From Gammaproteobacteria bacterium (GTDB lineage Bacteria > Pseudomonadota > Gammaproteobacteria > Nitrosococcales > Methylophagaceae), in contig JACUUH010000003.1 of NCBI GenBank assembly GCA_014859375.1, forward strand, positions 32,394 through 96,393: a stretch of DNA of 64,000 nucleotides, written 5' to 3'. The notes beneath the pieces are model-generated. The model had not been told where the DNA came from. It ran no database searches and worked only from the letters and a program-made list of their open reading frames with translations. Each line of letters opens with the position of its first letter. The first letter of the stretch is position 1. The position numbers and the translations under genes were made by a program. This document shows, in pieces, positions 17,684 to 26,401 of this stretch.

Positions 17684-18603
17684 GGTGATGTCTCACCTAA
17701 AGGTGGCGTAACAATATCAATGTTATGCTCAATTGTTGAGCTTGATGGTGGAAGCGAAGAAGTAGTGTCATCAGGACTGATTTTTTCAGTATTAAATAGG
17801 TCAATATCTCGGCGACTCTCTTTGCTGCCAAGTACGACTAAAACAACACGACGATTTTTTTGTCTTCCTTGTTCAGTAGCATTGTCAGCAATAGGTTTAA
17901 ATTCGCCATAGCCTATAGCTGACATGCGTGATGGTTCAACGCCATAACGATTAAGTAAATGAACTACACTGGCTGCACGTGCGGCTGATAACTCCCAATT
18001 TGATGGAAATTTTGGCGTATTAATCGGGTTATTATCAGTGAAACCCTCAACCTGAATGGGGTTAGCAGAGGTGTTGAGTATTGTTGCTATTTTACCGACA
18101 ACAGGCACGGCTGTGTTTTCAAGTCGTGATTCACCACTTTCAAATAACACATTTGATTTGATTTCTAACTCAAGCCAATCTTCACCCTGTTTGATAGAGA
18201 CATCTTCATTTTCAATCATATCGGCAAGTGCAGAGTTAAATTGTTTGGAAATGTCATCAATGGTTTGAATAACGTCTTCTGATACCGGTGGTGGCGTATA
18301 AGTTTCAATAACAGGGAGCTCGATCGCATTGGGAGGCTGATCTGCTTTTGAAGCACCTGGTTCTGGCGATTGTTCGCCATGACCACGGCGAATGTCACCA
18401 GCTTGAATTGGTTCCATACTACGAGGTGTTTGAGAAAAAACCGCTTCTAACGTATCCGATAAAACACGATATTTTCCTTCATTAACTGAAGAAATCGAGT
18501 ACATAACAACAAAAAATGCAAACAATAGGGTAATAAAGTCAGCGTAAGAAACGAGCCAACGTTCATGATTTACATGTTCTTCGTGTTTTTTTCTGCGTGC
18601 CAT
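17680..18603 (-). CDS. motD: Flagellar stator protein MotD (MotB family)
   Basis: 307 residues. The N-terminus has a basic stretch and one membrane helix with the proton-carrying Asp (SYADFITLLFAFF, D22), then a plug/linker rich in Pro and acidic residues (about 55-130) and an OmpA-like peptidoglycan-binding domain (about 145-265: LFESGESRLENTAVPVVGKIA, VEGFTDNNPI, NWELSAARAASVVHLLNRYGVEPSRM, QKNRRVVLVV). A Ser/Pro-rich tail follows. Together with motC upstream it makes the second, MotCD-type stator used in Pseudomonas for motility under load; motAB are not in this window. Confidence 0.92.
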   Translation of the reverse strand: MARRKKHEEHVNHERWLVSYADFITLLFAFFVVMYSISSVNEGKYRVLSDTLEAVFSQTPRSMEPIQAGDIRRGHGEQSPEPGASKADQPPNAIELPVIETYTPPPVSEDVIQTIDDISKQFNSALADMIENEDVSIKQGEDWLELEIKSNVLFESGESRLENTAVPVVGKIATILNTSANPIQVEGFTDNNPINTPKFPSNWELSAARAASVVHLLNRYGVEPSRMSAIGYGEFKPIADNATEQGRQKNRRVVLVVLGSKESRRDIDLFNTEKISPDDTTSSLPPSSSTIEHNIDIVTPPLGETSP

Positions 18604-18616
18604 AATTAGTAAGCTG

Positions 18617-19357
18617 CTAATTTAAGTAGGCTTGTAAACGGCTTTCTATATTGCGCGGATTATCACCTAGAGCGACACCAATTAAACCTTCAATTAACAT
18701 CATTTGAACACGACTTCGTAACAGTATGATGGCTTTGAGCTTACTGGCAATAGGTAAAAATAGTAAGTTTGCTAATGCAACACCATAAATAGTGGCAACA
18801 AAGGCAACGGCAATGCCTGAACCCAGCGATGACGGATCTGCCAAATTTCCCATGACATGAATTAATCCCATTACTGCACCAATGATACCAATTGTAGGAG
18901 AGTATCCGCCCATCGCTTCAAATACTTTTGATGATTCGAGATCATTACTTTCCTGGATGTCCATATCTACTTCCATAATTTCACGAATCATTTCAGGCTC
19001 TGCACCATCGGCAATCAGCTGTAGCCCTTTTTGAATAAAGAGATCTTCTTCATCCTGAGCGATAGATTCTAATCTGACTAGACCTTCTTTACGTGCTACC
19101 TGATTCCAACCAAGTATTTTATCCAGTGTCTCTTCAGCCGACATTTTGGGCGGGATAAAAATCCATGAGACGATTTTAAGGGCGCGCAGAAATGTTTTGA
19201 GCGGAGTTTGTAGCATGACTGCTCCAAGCGTTCCGCCCAGTACAATCAAAAAGGCAACGGCATTTAGTATGGTCTCCAGGTGACCACCCTCCAAGTGTTG
19301 ACCACCTAGAATGGCACCAAAGCCAACGAGTAGACCTAAGATACTTAATATATCCAC
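18617..19357 (-). CDS. motC: Flagellar stator protein MotC (MotA family)
   Basis: 246 residues starting at GTG one base after the cheB stop. Four membrane segments: about 1-25, 30-50, 150-172 and 180-205. The cytoplasmic loop between the second and third contains the charged residues that contact FliG. Conserved segments are YSPTIGIIGAVMGLIHVM and GSGIAVAFVATIYGVALANLLFLPIASKL, typical of proton-driven MotA proteins. Ribosome-binding sequence is weak, consistent with coupling to cheB. Confidence 0.93.
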   Translation of the reverse strand: MDILSILGLLVGFGAILGGQHLEGGHLETILNAVAFLIVLGGTLGAVMLQTPLKTFLRALKIVSWIFIPPKMSAEETLDKILGWNQVARKEGLVRLESIAQDEEDLFIQKGLQLIADGAEPEMIREIMEVDMDIQESNDLESSKVFEAMGGYSPTIGIIGAVMGLIHVMGNLADPSSLGSGIAVAFVATIYGVALANLLFLPIASKLKAIILLRSRVQMMLIEGLIGVALGDNPRNIESRLQAYLN

Positions 19358-19358
19358 G

Positions 19359-20414
19359 TTATTTCAATCCCGATAAGTGTTTGGCAATATCTGTCAGACT
19401 GAGGATTTTATCGGCTAATCCGGCCTTGGCAATTGCCATCGGCATACCATAAATTGTACTGCTGTGTTCATCTTGAGACCAAATACAAGCGCCCAGCTGT
19501 TTTAGTTTGCTACAGCCGTCACGTCCATCGCTACCCATGCCTGTAAGAATAATAGCTAAGGTGTCAGCAGGACAAATCTCAGCGATAGAGCTAAGTGTGA
19601 TATCAATACAGGGTCTGTAGGTTTGCTCTGGTTTACTTGCTTGTAGTTCGATCCGAAGCTGGCTTTTTGTGCCTTTTAATAGCATTTGTTCGCCACCAGG
19701 GGCGAGGTAAGCTGTTCCAGCAACCAGAACATCGCCATTTTCAGCTTGTTTGACCTTGATTGCACATTGGTTGTTGAGGCGTTCTGCAAATGACGGTGTA
19801 AAGGTCCCAGGCATATGTTGAATAAGCAAAATAGGATAAGGGAAGTGTGCTGGTAATTTGGTCAATATTTCTTGTAAAGCAACTGGGCCACCAGTTGATG
19901 TACCAATGGCTACCAGTTTTAGTGCTTTATTGATTTTATTGGAAACAATATGATTAGTAGCTTTAGGTTCGGGTGTTCTAGGGCTTGTTGATGGCCTTGA
20001 TGTTATACCTTTACGGAAGTTTGTTGCTAAATAGCGCAATTGCAGACAGAGCTTTTGCTGTGCAAGATCATGATCACTCGATATCTCTGAAAATCGTTTA
20101 GGCATAAAGTCAACAGCACCTGCTTCCAATGCATCCAATGTTGCTTTGGCGCCTTCAGTTGTCCATGTTGAAAGCATTAATATTGCCGTGGGTGATTGCG
20201 CCATAATCTGACGTGTTGCGGTAATGCCATCCATTTCTGGCATTTCTATATCCATGGTAATGACATCAGGTCGTAATCGTTTAGCCTGCTCTATGGCTTG
20301 GAGGCCATTTTCAGCAATACCAACGACCTCAAGATGAGGATCTGATGAAATTATTTCAGTAAGTCGTCTCCGGAAGAACCCCGAATCATCAACAATTAAT
20401 ACACGTACCGCCAC
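19359..20414 (-). CDS. cheB: Chemotaxis response regulator protein-glutamate methylesterase CheB
   Basis: Removes methyl groups from chemoreceptors after phosphorylation by CheA. 351 residues from a GTG start with AAGGAG upstream. The receiver domain (1-120) has the DD pair, phospho-acceptor Asp55 in VITMDIEMPEMDG and Lys in FMPKRF. The methylesterase domain (about 165-351) shows AIGTSTGGPVALQEIL with the catalytic Ser, LIQHMPGTFTPSFAERLN with the His and ILTGMGSDGRDG with the Asp. It lies 8 bases after cheA. No cheR is in the window. Confidence 0.96.
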   Translation of the reverse strand: MAVRVLIVDDSGFFRRRLTEIISSDPHLEVVGIAENGLQAIEQAKRLRPDVITMDIEMPEMDGITATRQIMAQSPTAILMLSTWTTEGAKATLDALEAGAVDFMPKRFSEISSDHDLAQQKLCLQLRYLATNFRKGITSRPSTSPRTPEPKATNHIVSNKINKALKLVAIGTSTGGPVALQEILTKLPAHFPYPILLIQHMPGTFTPSFAERLNNQCAIKVKQAENGDVLVAGTAYLAPGGEQMLLKGTKSQLRIELQASKPEQTYRPCIDITLSSIAEICPADTLAIILTGMGSDGRDGCSKLKQLGACIWSQDEHSSTIYGMPMAIAKAGLADKILSLTDIAKHLSGLK

Positions 20415-20422
20415 GGTGCTCC

Positions 20423-22399
20423 TTAGTATCCTCTTCGAGCATAGGTATTCATTAATTCTGGAAAGTCGAGTATCAAAGCGATTCGACCGTCACCAGTAAT
20501 AGTAGCACCTGCAAGCCCTTTTGTACCCTGAAGCATGGCACCTAAAGGTTTAATAACGACTTCTTCTTGTCCAAGAAGTTGATCTACGACAAAGCCAACA
20601 CGTTGTGTCCCCACCTGTACAATGACCACATGTTCCATTTTGGGTTGTTCTGTTTCGACAAACGTATCAGCTAACCAACGTCTTAAATAAAACAAAGGTA
20701 ATGCACGATTGCGCACAGTAATTGTCTCTTGACCATCAACCATATTGGTTTTAGACAGATCTAAATGGAATATTTCGTTGACACTGACTAATGGGAAGGC
20801 AAAGATCTGGTTACCTAACATCACCATTAACGTTGGCATAATAGCTAAGGTTAACGGTACTTTAATCGATAGTAGTGTGCCTTTACCGACATCTGATTTG
20901 ATATCAATAACACCATTGAGTTTGGATATACTGGTTTTGACCACATCCATACCGACGCCTCGACCAGAAATATCAGAAATTTCCTGTTTCATTGAGAAGC
21001 CTGGCGCAAAAATTAATGCATAACATTCAGGTGGTGTTAGTCGAGAAGCTGATTCTTCATCCATCATGCCTTTTTCAACGGCTTTTTTTCTTAGTACATC
21101 AGCATCCATTCCTGCGCCATCATCGGAGATGGTGAGGAGGATATGATCGCCTTCTTGTGCAGCACCGAGAACAACGAGTCCAGTACGTGGTTTATTGGCT
21201 TTTTCACGAACATCAGGCATTTCAATACCATGATCAACGGCATTACGAACTAAATGCACTAAAGGATCTGCGAGTGCCTCTACCAAATTTTTATCCAGGT
21301 CAGTATCTTCGCCACGTAGCTCTAAATTGATTTCTTTTTTAAGACTACGAGCAAGATCACGTACAACGCGTGGAAAACGGCCAAAGACTTTCTTAATTGG
21401 CTGCATCCTTGTTTTCATAACCGCAGTTTGCAAATCGGCTGTTACCACAGTCAGATTGTTAACAGCTTTAGCCATTTCTTCATTTTCTAAAGCGGTTTCC
21501 AAGGTGCTGATACGATTACGAACCAGAACAAGCTCACCCACCATATTCATGATTTCATCGAGACGACTGGTATCAACGCGGACACTGGTTTCCGCTTGTT
21601 TGGCTGCAGGGGCAGGTTTTGCCGGAATTTCCTGTTTTCCTACGGCTTGTTTGTGTTCTTCTGCTTGCACTTTAGGTAGCGGTGGCGGGGTTGATTCCAC
21701 TGGTGCAGGTGTTAGCTCTGGTGTCTTAATAACGTCAGTTTTGTTTTTGCCCTGAAGTTGGTCTAATAGCGCTTCAAATTCGTCATCAGTAATATCATCG
21801 CTATCAGATGAGGTTGTTGCTGTAGGAACTGGTATTGGTGCGGCACCAACTTCTGTAGTGCCAGGTGGAGCAGAGCCATGTAGTTGATCTAATAGCGCTT
21901 CAAACTCTTCATCGGTAATATCATCACCAGCATTTGCATCTGTAGTTGGTGCTACAGGTTCAGGTTCTGGCTCAGGTGCTTTTACTGGTTCTGGTGCTAC
22001 AGGGGACACGTTTGGATTTAAATAAGTCGCCAAATTTTCGAGAATTTCCGGGTCAGCAGGAGTTGGATATTGCCCCGCTTTTACTTGTGCAAACATCGCA
22101 TTGAGCGCATCCAACACTTTGAGGAATGTATCCATCATTTCAGCATCAACGACGCGTTCACCTTGCCGAAGAATGTTGAAAACATCTTCACCTTTATGAC
22201 ACAAGGCAACCATTGCATCTAGACTTAGAAAGCCAGCTCCGCCTTTGATAGTATGAAAACCACGAAAGATTGAGTTGAGAAGATCACTGTCTTGTGGTGC
22301 GGATTCCAGTTCTACCAGCTGTTCGTTTAAGCCTTCTAATATCTCATCAGCTTCAACTAAGAAGTCTTGTAGAATTTCATCATCAGTGTCTAATGCCAT
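20423..22399 (-). CDS. cheA: Chemotaxis histidine kinase CheA
   Basis: 658 residues. P1 (1-105) carries the phosphorylated His49 in FHTIKGGAGF. The P2 region is replaced by a long Pro/Glu linker holding two near-identical acidic motifs, DDITDEEFEALLDQLHG (159-175) and DDITDDEFEALLDQLQG (201-217). P3 dimerisation domain begins near 275 (VRVDTSRLDEIMNMVGELVLVRNRI). P4 ATPase has LVHLVRNAVDHGIE, DDGAGMD and GRGVGMDVV. The P5 CheW-like domain ends the protein with GLAGATITGDGRIALILDFPEL. Phospho-donor to CheY and CheB; works with both CheW proteins. Confidence 0.96.
   Translation of the reverse strand: MALDTDDEILQDFLVEADEILEGLNEQLVELESAPQDSDLLNSIFRGFHTIKGGAGFLSLDAMVALCHKGEDVFNILRQGERVVDAEMMDTFLKVLDALNAMFAQVKAGQYPTPADPEILENLATYLNPNVSPVAPEPVKAPEPEPEPVAPTTDANAGDDITDEEFEALLDQLHGSAPPGTTEVGAAPIPVPTATTSSDSDDITDDEFEALLDQLQGKNKTDVIKTPELTPAPVESTPPPLPKVQAEEHKQAVGKQEIPAKPAPAAKQAETSVRVDTSRLDEIMNMVGELVLVRNRISTLETALENEEMAKAVNNLTVVTADLQTAVMKTRMQPIKKVFGRFPRVVRDLARSLKKEINLELRGEDTDLDKNLVEALADPLVHLVRNAVDHGIEMPDVREKANKPRTGLVVLGAAQEGDHILLTISDDGAGMDADVLRKKAVEKGMMDEESASRLTPPECYALIFAPGFSMKQEISDISGRGVGMDVVKTSISKLNGVIDIKSDVGKGTLLSIKVPLTLAIMPTLMVMLGNQIFAFPLVSVNEIFHLDLSKTNMVDGQETITVRNRALPLFYLRRWLADTFVETEQPKMEHVVIVQVGTQRVGFVVDQLLGQEEVVIKPLGAMLQGTKGLAGATITGDGRIALILDFPELMNTYARRGY
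21757..21926. repeat. Pair of 44-bp direct repeats inside cheA
   Basis: Bases 21757-21800 and 21883-21926 are nearly identical (four differences seen) and lie 126 bases apart, exactly 42 codons. They encode the two ITD(E/D)EFEALLDQL motifs in the CheA linker. High identity at third codon positions suggests a fairly recent duplication or ongoing gene conversion. Confidence 0.8.
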
Positions 22400-22412
22400 T
22401 ACTATTTACCCT

Positions 22413-23150
22413 TTAGAAGCCAAGACTTGATAATAAATCATCGACCTCATCTTGATTATTGACAACGTTAATGTTGTTTTCCTGATTAATTTGCGGGCCT
22501 TCAGCCTTAATCGGATCAACCGTTTTGTTAGCGTTATTGTTATGTTCTTTTTGTTTGCCCGACACTTTAATCAGGCGCACTAAATTATCTTCAACCTCTT
22601 CAACCAAATTAATAACCTGGCTGATTACTTGACCAGTCAGATCCTGGAAACCCTGGGCTAACATCATTTCTGATAAATTAGCGTGGATTTGATCTGAATG
22701 GCTAGTGACTGACGGCAAATAAGATTCAATTTCTTTGCTCATTGAACGAAATTCGTCAGCAGTCATTTCTCTCATGCGAAAACGATGCCAACTTGCGTTA
22801 ATTTTTTCTGCTGTTTGTTTGAGTTCTGAGGCGAGAGGCAGTGTTTTATCGATATAGCTCAAGGTTTTATGTGCCGCTTCTTCGGTTGTTCGGATAACGT
22901 AATTGAGTCGCTCACGTGTATTTGGCATATCGTTTGCCGTTAAGTCGGCCAATCTGTTATCCAAATTGAAATTGTTCAGCGCTTCATGTAGTTCACGAGT
23001 CAATTTTCCAACTTGATGAAACAGATCACTTTCTTGTGTTTGTGTTAGCAGTGCTAGTTGTGATGCTGATTCCTCTTTATCGCCAGCTTCTAATGCGTTA
23101 ACAAGGGCGCGAGCGGCTTCTAATTGGATGGCTTCATTTGTTGGATTCAT
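22413..23150 (-). CDS. cheZ: Protein phosphatase CheZ
   Basis: Speeds dephosphorylation of CheY-P. 245 residues, mostly helical. The central hairpin contains MMLAQGFQDLTGQVISQVINLVEEVE, in which the Asp-Leu-Thr-Gly-Gln stretch supplies the catalytic Gln. A flexible Asn-rich linker (about 200-230) leads to the C-terminal CheY-binding peptide DEVDDLLSSLGF, a CheZ hallmark. Lies between cheY (13 bases) and cheA (13 bases). Confidence 0.95.
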   Translation of the reverse strand: MNPTNEAIQLEAARALVNALEAGDKEESASQLALLTQTQESDLFHQVGKLTRELHEALNNFNLDNRLADLTANDMPNTRERLNYVIRTTEEAAHKTLSYIDKTLPLASELKQTAEKINASWHRFRMREMTADEFRSMSKEIESYLPSVTSHSDQIHANLSEMMLAQGFQDLTGQVISQVINLVEEVEDNLVRLIKVSGKQKEHNNNANKTVDPIKAEGPQINQENNINVVNNQDEVDDLLSSLGF

Positions 23151-23163
23151 GACTCACCTTTAA

Positions 23164-23556
23164 TTATTGTTGAGCTTCGATACGTTCGAAAATTTTATCA
23201 ATCTTCTCTTTTAATGTTGCAGCTGTAAATGGTTTCACAATATAGCCATTAACGCCAGCTTGGGCAGCAGTAATAATTTGTTCACGTTTGGTTTCAGCTG
23301 TCACCATCAAAACCGGTAACGAAGACAATTTTTCATCAGCGCGAACTGTTTTGAGTAAATCGATGCCTTGCATACCAGGCATATTCCAGTCAGTCACCAG
23401 AAAATCGATACCACCAGCTTGCAGGATAGGTAGAGCAGTTAAGCCATCATCTGCTTCAACAGTATTGTTGAAACCCAAGTCACGTAATAAATTTTTTATG
23501 ATCCTTCTCATAGTAGAAAAATCATCCACAATCAGGATCTTCATATTTTTATCCAA
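23164..23556 (-). CDS. cheY: Chemotaxis response regulator CheY
   Basis: Phospho-CheY binds the flagellar switch and changes rotation. 130 residues, a single receiver domain: DD pair at 11-12 in [13 protein letters not shown], phospho-acceptor Asp56 in [10 protein letters not shown], Thr in PVLMVTAE and Lys in GYIVKPF. The start is TTG: GGAGGT is placed five bases before it, whereas the in-frame ATG four codons later would be 17 bases away. The resulting [13 protein letters not shown] aligns in length with E. coli CheY. Confidence 0.97.
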   Translation of the reverse strand: MDKNMKILIVDDFSTMRRIIKNLLRDLGFNNTVEADDGLTALPILQAGGIDFLVTDWNMPGMQGIDLLKTVRADEKLSSLPVLMVTAETKREQIITAAQAGVNGYIVKPFTAATLKEKIDKIFERIEAQQ

Positions 23557-23577
23557 GATATACCTCCAATAACTCTT

Positions 23578-24309
23578 TTAGTGTAACCAATCATTTAATT
23601 TTGAACGAAGTCTGATAATCGTCTGGCTATGAATTTGACTGACGCGTGACTCACTAACGCCAAGAACCTCACCAATTTCTTTTAAATTTAGCTCTTCATT
23701 ATAGTACAAGCTCATCACCAAACGCTCTCGCTCTGGCAATGTATCTATCGCATTCTTTAAAGCGTGTTGAAAACCAGTTGATTGTAATTCTTGTTCTGGT
23801 TCTGACTGTTGTTCAGTAATGGGCATTGCCCTTGTTTCATCATTATCATTAAAGTCATCAAGGCTAAATAATTGATGTCCTGAAGAATCAAATAATAGTT
23901 GATGATATTCTTCAACAGAAATATTCAATGCACTTGCTATTTCGTTATCGTGTGCATTTCTACCTTTTTCCTGTTCAATTTGTTGCATTGCTTTTGAAAT
24001 ATCACGTGCTTTTTTATGCACTGAACGAGGCGCCCAATCATTTCGTCGGATTTCATCTAACATTGCACCCCGGATCCGGATCCCGGCATAGGTTTCAAAG
24101 CTGGCACCTTGTTCCGCATCATAGTGTTGTGCCGAATCTAATAAGCCAATCATGCCCGCCTGGATTAAGTCTTCCACATCAACGGTATGGGGCAGGCGAG
24201 CGATAAGGTGATAGCCGATACGTTTAACTAAGCCAGCATGTTGAAGCACCAGGTCAGATTGCGACTGATGTGATGTATTTATTTGTTCATACATCTTAAC
24301 GGCGTTCAT
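23578..24309 (-). CDS. fliA: Flagellar sigma factor FliA (sigma-28)
   Basis: 243 residues with sigma-70-type regions 2 (LVKRIGYHLIARLPHTVDVEDLIQAGMIGLLDSA, FETYAGIRIRGAMLDEIRRNDWAPRSV), 3 (RDISKAMQQIEQEKGR) and 4 (LPERERLVMSLYYNEELNLKEIGEVLGVSESRVSQIHSQ). It directs late flagellar and chemotaxis transcription. Follows flhG by one base, so it is expressed with the export-apparatus genes before its own regulon. I saw no clear sigma-28 promoter inside the window. Confidence 0.96.
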   Translation of the reverse strand: MNAVKMYEQINTSHQSQSDLVLQHAGLVKRIGYHLIARLPHTVDVEDLIQAGMIGLLDSAQHYDAEQGASFETYAGIRIRGAMLDEIRRNDWAPRSVHKKARDISKAMQQIEQEKGRNAHDNEIASALNISVEEYHQLLFDSSGHQLFSLDDFNDNDETRAMPITEQQSEPEQELQSTGFQHALKNAIDTLPERERLVMSLYYNEELNLKEIGEVLGVSESRVSQIHSQTIIRLRSKLNDWLH

Positions 24310-24310
24310 A

Positions 24311-25183
24311 TTATGCGATTTCCAAACTTGCTTCTATTAAACGTTCAACGAAAAATTCCATGTGTCCACGGGGTTGTTTTTTGACTGGCCAATGTTCTAC
24401 TTTTTTAGCTAAGTGGTTGAATGCAGTTGCAGATTTACTTCGGGGGATATAGTCAACAACCGCACGTTGTTTTTTAACTGCACGTCGAAGATCATCATCA
24501 AACGGCACGATGCCCATAAAGTCCAGATTCACTTCCAGAAATCGTTCACAGACCATAGCAATTTTATCAAATAACTCTCGGCCTTCCTGAACGTTAGGTG
24601 CCATGTTGGCAATAATATGAAAATGATCAACATTGTGTTGGCGGCTGAGTAATTTGATCAGAGCATAAGCATCAGTGATTGATGCTGGCTCATCACAGAC
24701 TACAACAATCACTTCTTGTGCCGCACGAGTAAAACTGATGACACTATCGGCAATACCAGCAGCACTATCGATCATTAATATATCAATATGCTGGTTGAGT
24801 TCACTAAATGCCTGAATCATTCCAGCGTGTTCAGCCGGGCTGAGTTCAGCCATTTTTTGAACACCTGATGCGGCAGGGATAATTTTTAAACCGGCAGGTC
24901 CTTCAACAATGATTTCTTGTAAGGTTTTACTGCCATCAAGTACATGTTGGAGATTGTATTGAGGATGTAAGCCCAACATGACATCAATATTGGCTAAACC
25001 AAGATCGGCATCAAGTAATAATACTTGTTTACCCATTGATGATAATGCAACACCGAGGTTAACTGTAATGTTGGTTTTACCTACACCACCTTTGCCACTT
25101 GCAACAGCAATCACTTTTACTGGGCGTGGTGGTGCAGCCATTTTACGTAACCCACTGGCTTGATCATGTGATGTTTCAGCCAT
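24311..25183 (-). CDS. flhG: FlhG (FleN) MinD-like ATPase controlling flagellar number
   Basis: 290 residues from the ATG at 25183 (MAETSHDQASGLRKM), which overlaps the flhF stop by 8 bases; the frame is open to 25237 but that would sit deep inside flhF. Deviant Walker A in VASGKGGVGKTNITVNLG, LLLDADLGLANIDVMLGL, IDSAAGIADSVISF. FlhG antagonises FlhF and, in Pseudomonas and Vibrio, FleQ/FlrA, keeping one flagellum per pole. The N-terminal extension before the ATPase core has a DQASGLR-like motif that, in FlhG proteins, stimulates the FlhF GTPase. Confidence 0.95.
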   Translation of the reverse strand: MAETSHDQASGLRKMAAPPRPVKVIAVASGKGGVGKTNITVNLGVALSSMGKQVLLLDADLGLANIDVMLGLHPQYNLQHVLDGSKTLQEIIVEGPAGLKIIPAASGVQKMAELSPAEHAGMIQAFSELNQHIDILMIDSAAGIADSVISFTRAAQEVIVVVCDEPASITDAYALIKLLSRQHNVDHFHIIANMAPNVQEGRELFDKIAMVCERFLEVNLDFMGIVPFDDDLRRAVKKQRAVVDYIPRSKSATAFNHLAKKVEHWPVKKQPRGHMEFFVERLIEASLEIA

Positions 25184-26384
25184 ATGCGGCAAAGCCTCCA
25201 TAAGTGGATACCGTTTGAGGATCCACGTGTTGTTCATTTATAAGCTCACTGGCTTGTCTTACCAGCGTATTTGGACGTGCCAGACTGAGGTCTTCAGGCA
25301 CTTGTTGGCCATTACATTCGTAAGCTAATGGTAGCTGATGACGAATCAGAGCTGAAATTGCGCCACCCAAGCTGCTGGTTTCATCAGTCTTTGTCAAAAT
25401 ACATCCGCTTAATTCAAGGTGTGAGAAAGCGCTAATAATATCATTGAGTACACTAGCTTGTGTGGTTGCTGATAGCGTTAAATAGTTTTTAATGCGATGC
25501 GATTGATTTTTTAGTACTGCAAATTTCTCTGTAAGTTGCATATCACGTTGGTTCATACCGGCAGTATCTATCAGGATAAAGCGACGATCAAGTAAGTCGT
25601 TCAATGACTCATTTAACTCGTCATGAGTGCGTGCAACGCGGACAGGAACACCTAAAATTCGGGCATAGGTGCGAAGTTGTTCCTGACCACCAATGCGGTA
25701 ACAATCTGTGGTAATTAAAGCCACATTCTTAGCGCCATGTTTCAGTGCGCATCGTGCGGCTATTTTAGCGATGGTTGTTGTCTTGCCAACGCCAGTAGGT
25801 CCAACAAGGGCAGTGATACCACCTGTATTAATAATATCTGTTGTTGGTACATCGATTTGGCTAGCAAGTGCGCCGAGTGAATGTCGCCATGCCGTTTCAA
25901 GATCATCAGCCGGATTAGTTTGGCTGGTTAATTTTTTAGCAAGTTCGACTTGTACACCCATTTGTAAATGACGTTGTAATAATTGCACCTGGGTTGGACT
26001 GCTACGTTCCATATCTTTCCATGCCAGATCAGAAAGTTGAGTTTGTAACATATCTTTTAGACTAGAAATTTCCTTACGCATTTGGACTAAGGTTGGTTCT
26101 TGCGACCACACATTTTGAGTGGTACGGGTAGGTGTTGGTTCGACGTTTCTAAAGGAATCAACTGATGGATTTATTTCCACTTTAGGTGAATCATTATGCG
26201 ATGATGAACGTGCTACTGGCGCAGCTCGTCTAAATTCAGCTTCGTCATAATCCGTTGCAGCAACGATTTCAATACCGCCATCAACCCGTGTATTCGACAA
26301 AATGACGGCATCAGGACCGAGCACATCTCGTACCTCTTTAATGGCTTGTCGAACATCTGCAGCTTGGAAACGTTTTATTTTCAT
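25176..26384 (-). CDS. flhF: FlhF, SRP-type GTPase for flagellar placement
   Basis: 402 residues. N-terminal B domain (1-150) starts MKIKRFQAADVRQAIKEVRDVLGPDAVILS. The NG GTPase part shows GPTGVGKTTTIAKIAARC (P-loop), TTDCYRIGGQEQLRTYA, IDTAGMNQRD and LTKTDETSSLGG. FlhF marks the pole for flagellar assembly, acting with FlhG. 17 bases downstream of flhA. Confidence 0.96.
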   Translation of the reverse strand: MKIKRFQAADVRQAIKEVRDVLGPDAVILSNTRVDGGIEIVAATDYDEAEFRRAAPVARSSSHNDSPKVEINPSVDSFRNVEPTPTRTTQNVWSQEPTLVQMRKEISSLKDMLQTQLSDLAWKDMERSSPTQVQLLQRHLQMGVQVELAKKLTSQTNPADDLETAWRHSLGALASQIDVPTTDIINTGGITALVGPTGVGKTTTIAKIAARCALKHGAKNVALITTDCYRIGGQEQLRTYARILGVPVRVARTHDELNESLNDLLDRRFILIDTAGMNQRDMQLTEKFAVLKNQSHRIKNYLTLSATTQASVLNDIISAFSHLELSGCILTKTDETSSLGGAISALIRHQLPLAYECNGQQVPEDLSLARPNTLVRQASELINEQHVDPQTVSTYGGFAAYG

Positions 26385-26401
26385 ATTGCTATCCTCTGAA
26401 A

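Noticed and set aside
21757..21926. Direct repeats resembling a two-unit CRISPR array
   Set aside because: They are in frame, 126 bases apart and encode a duplicated CheA motif; no further units.
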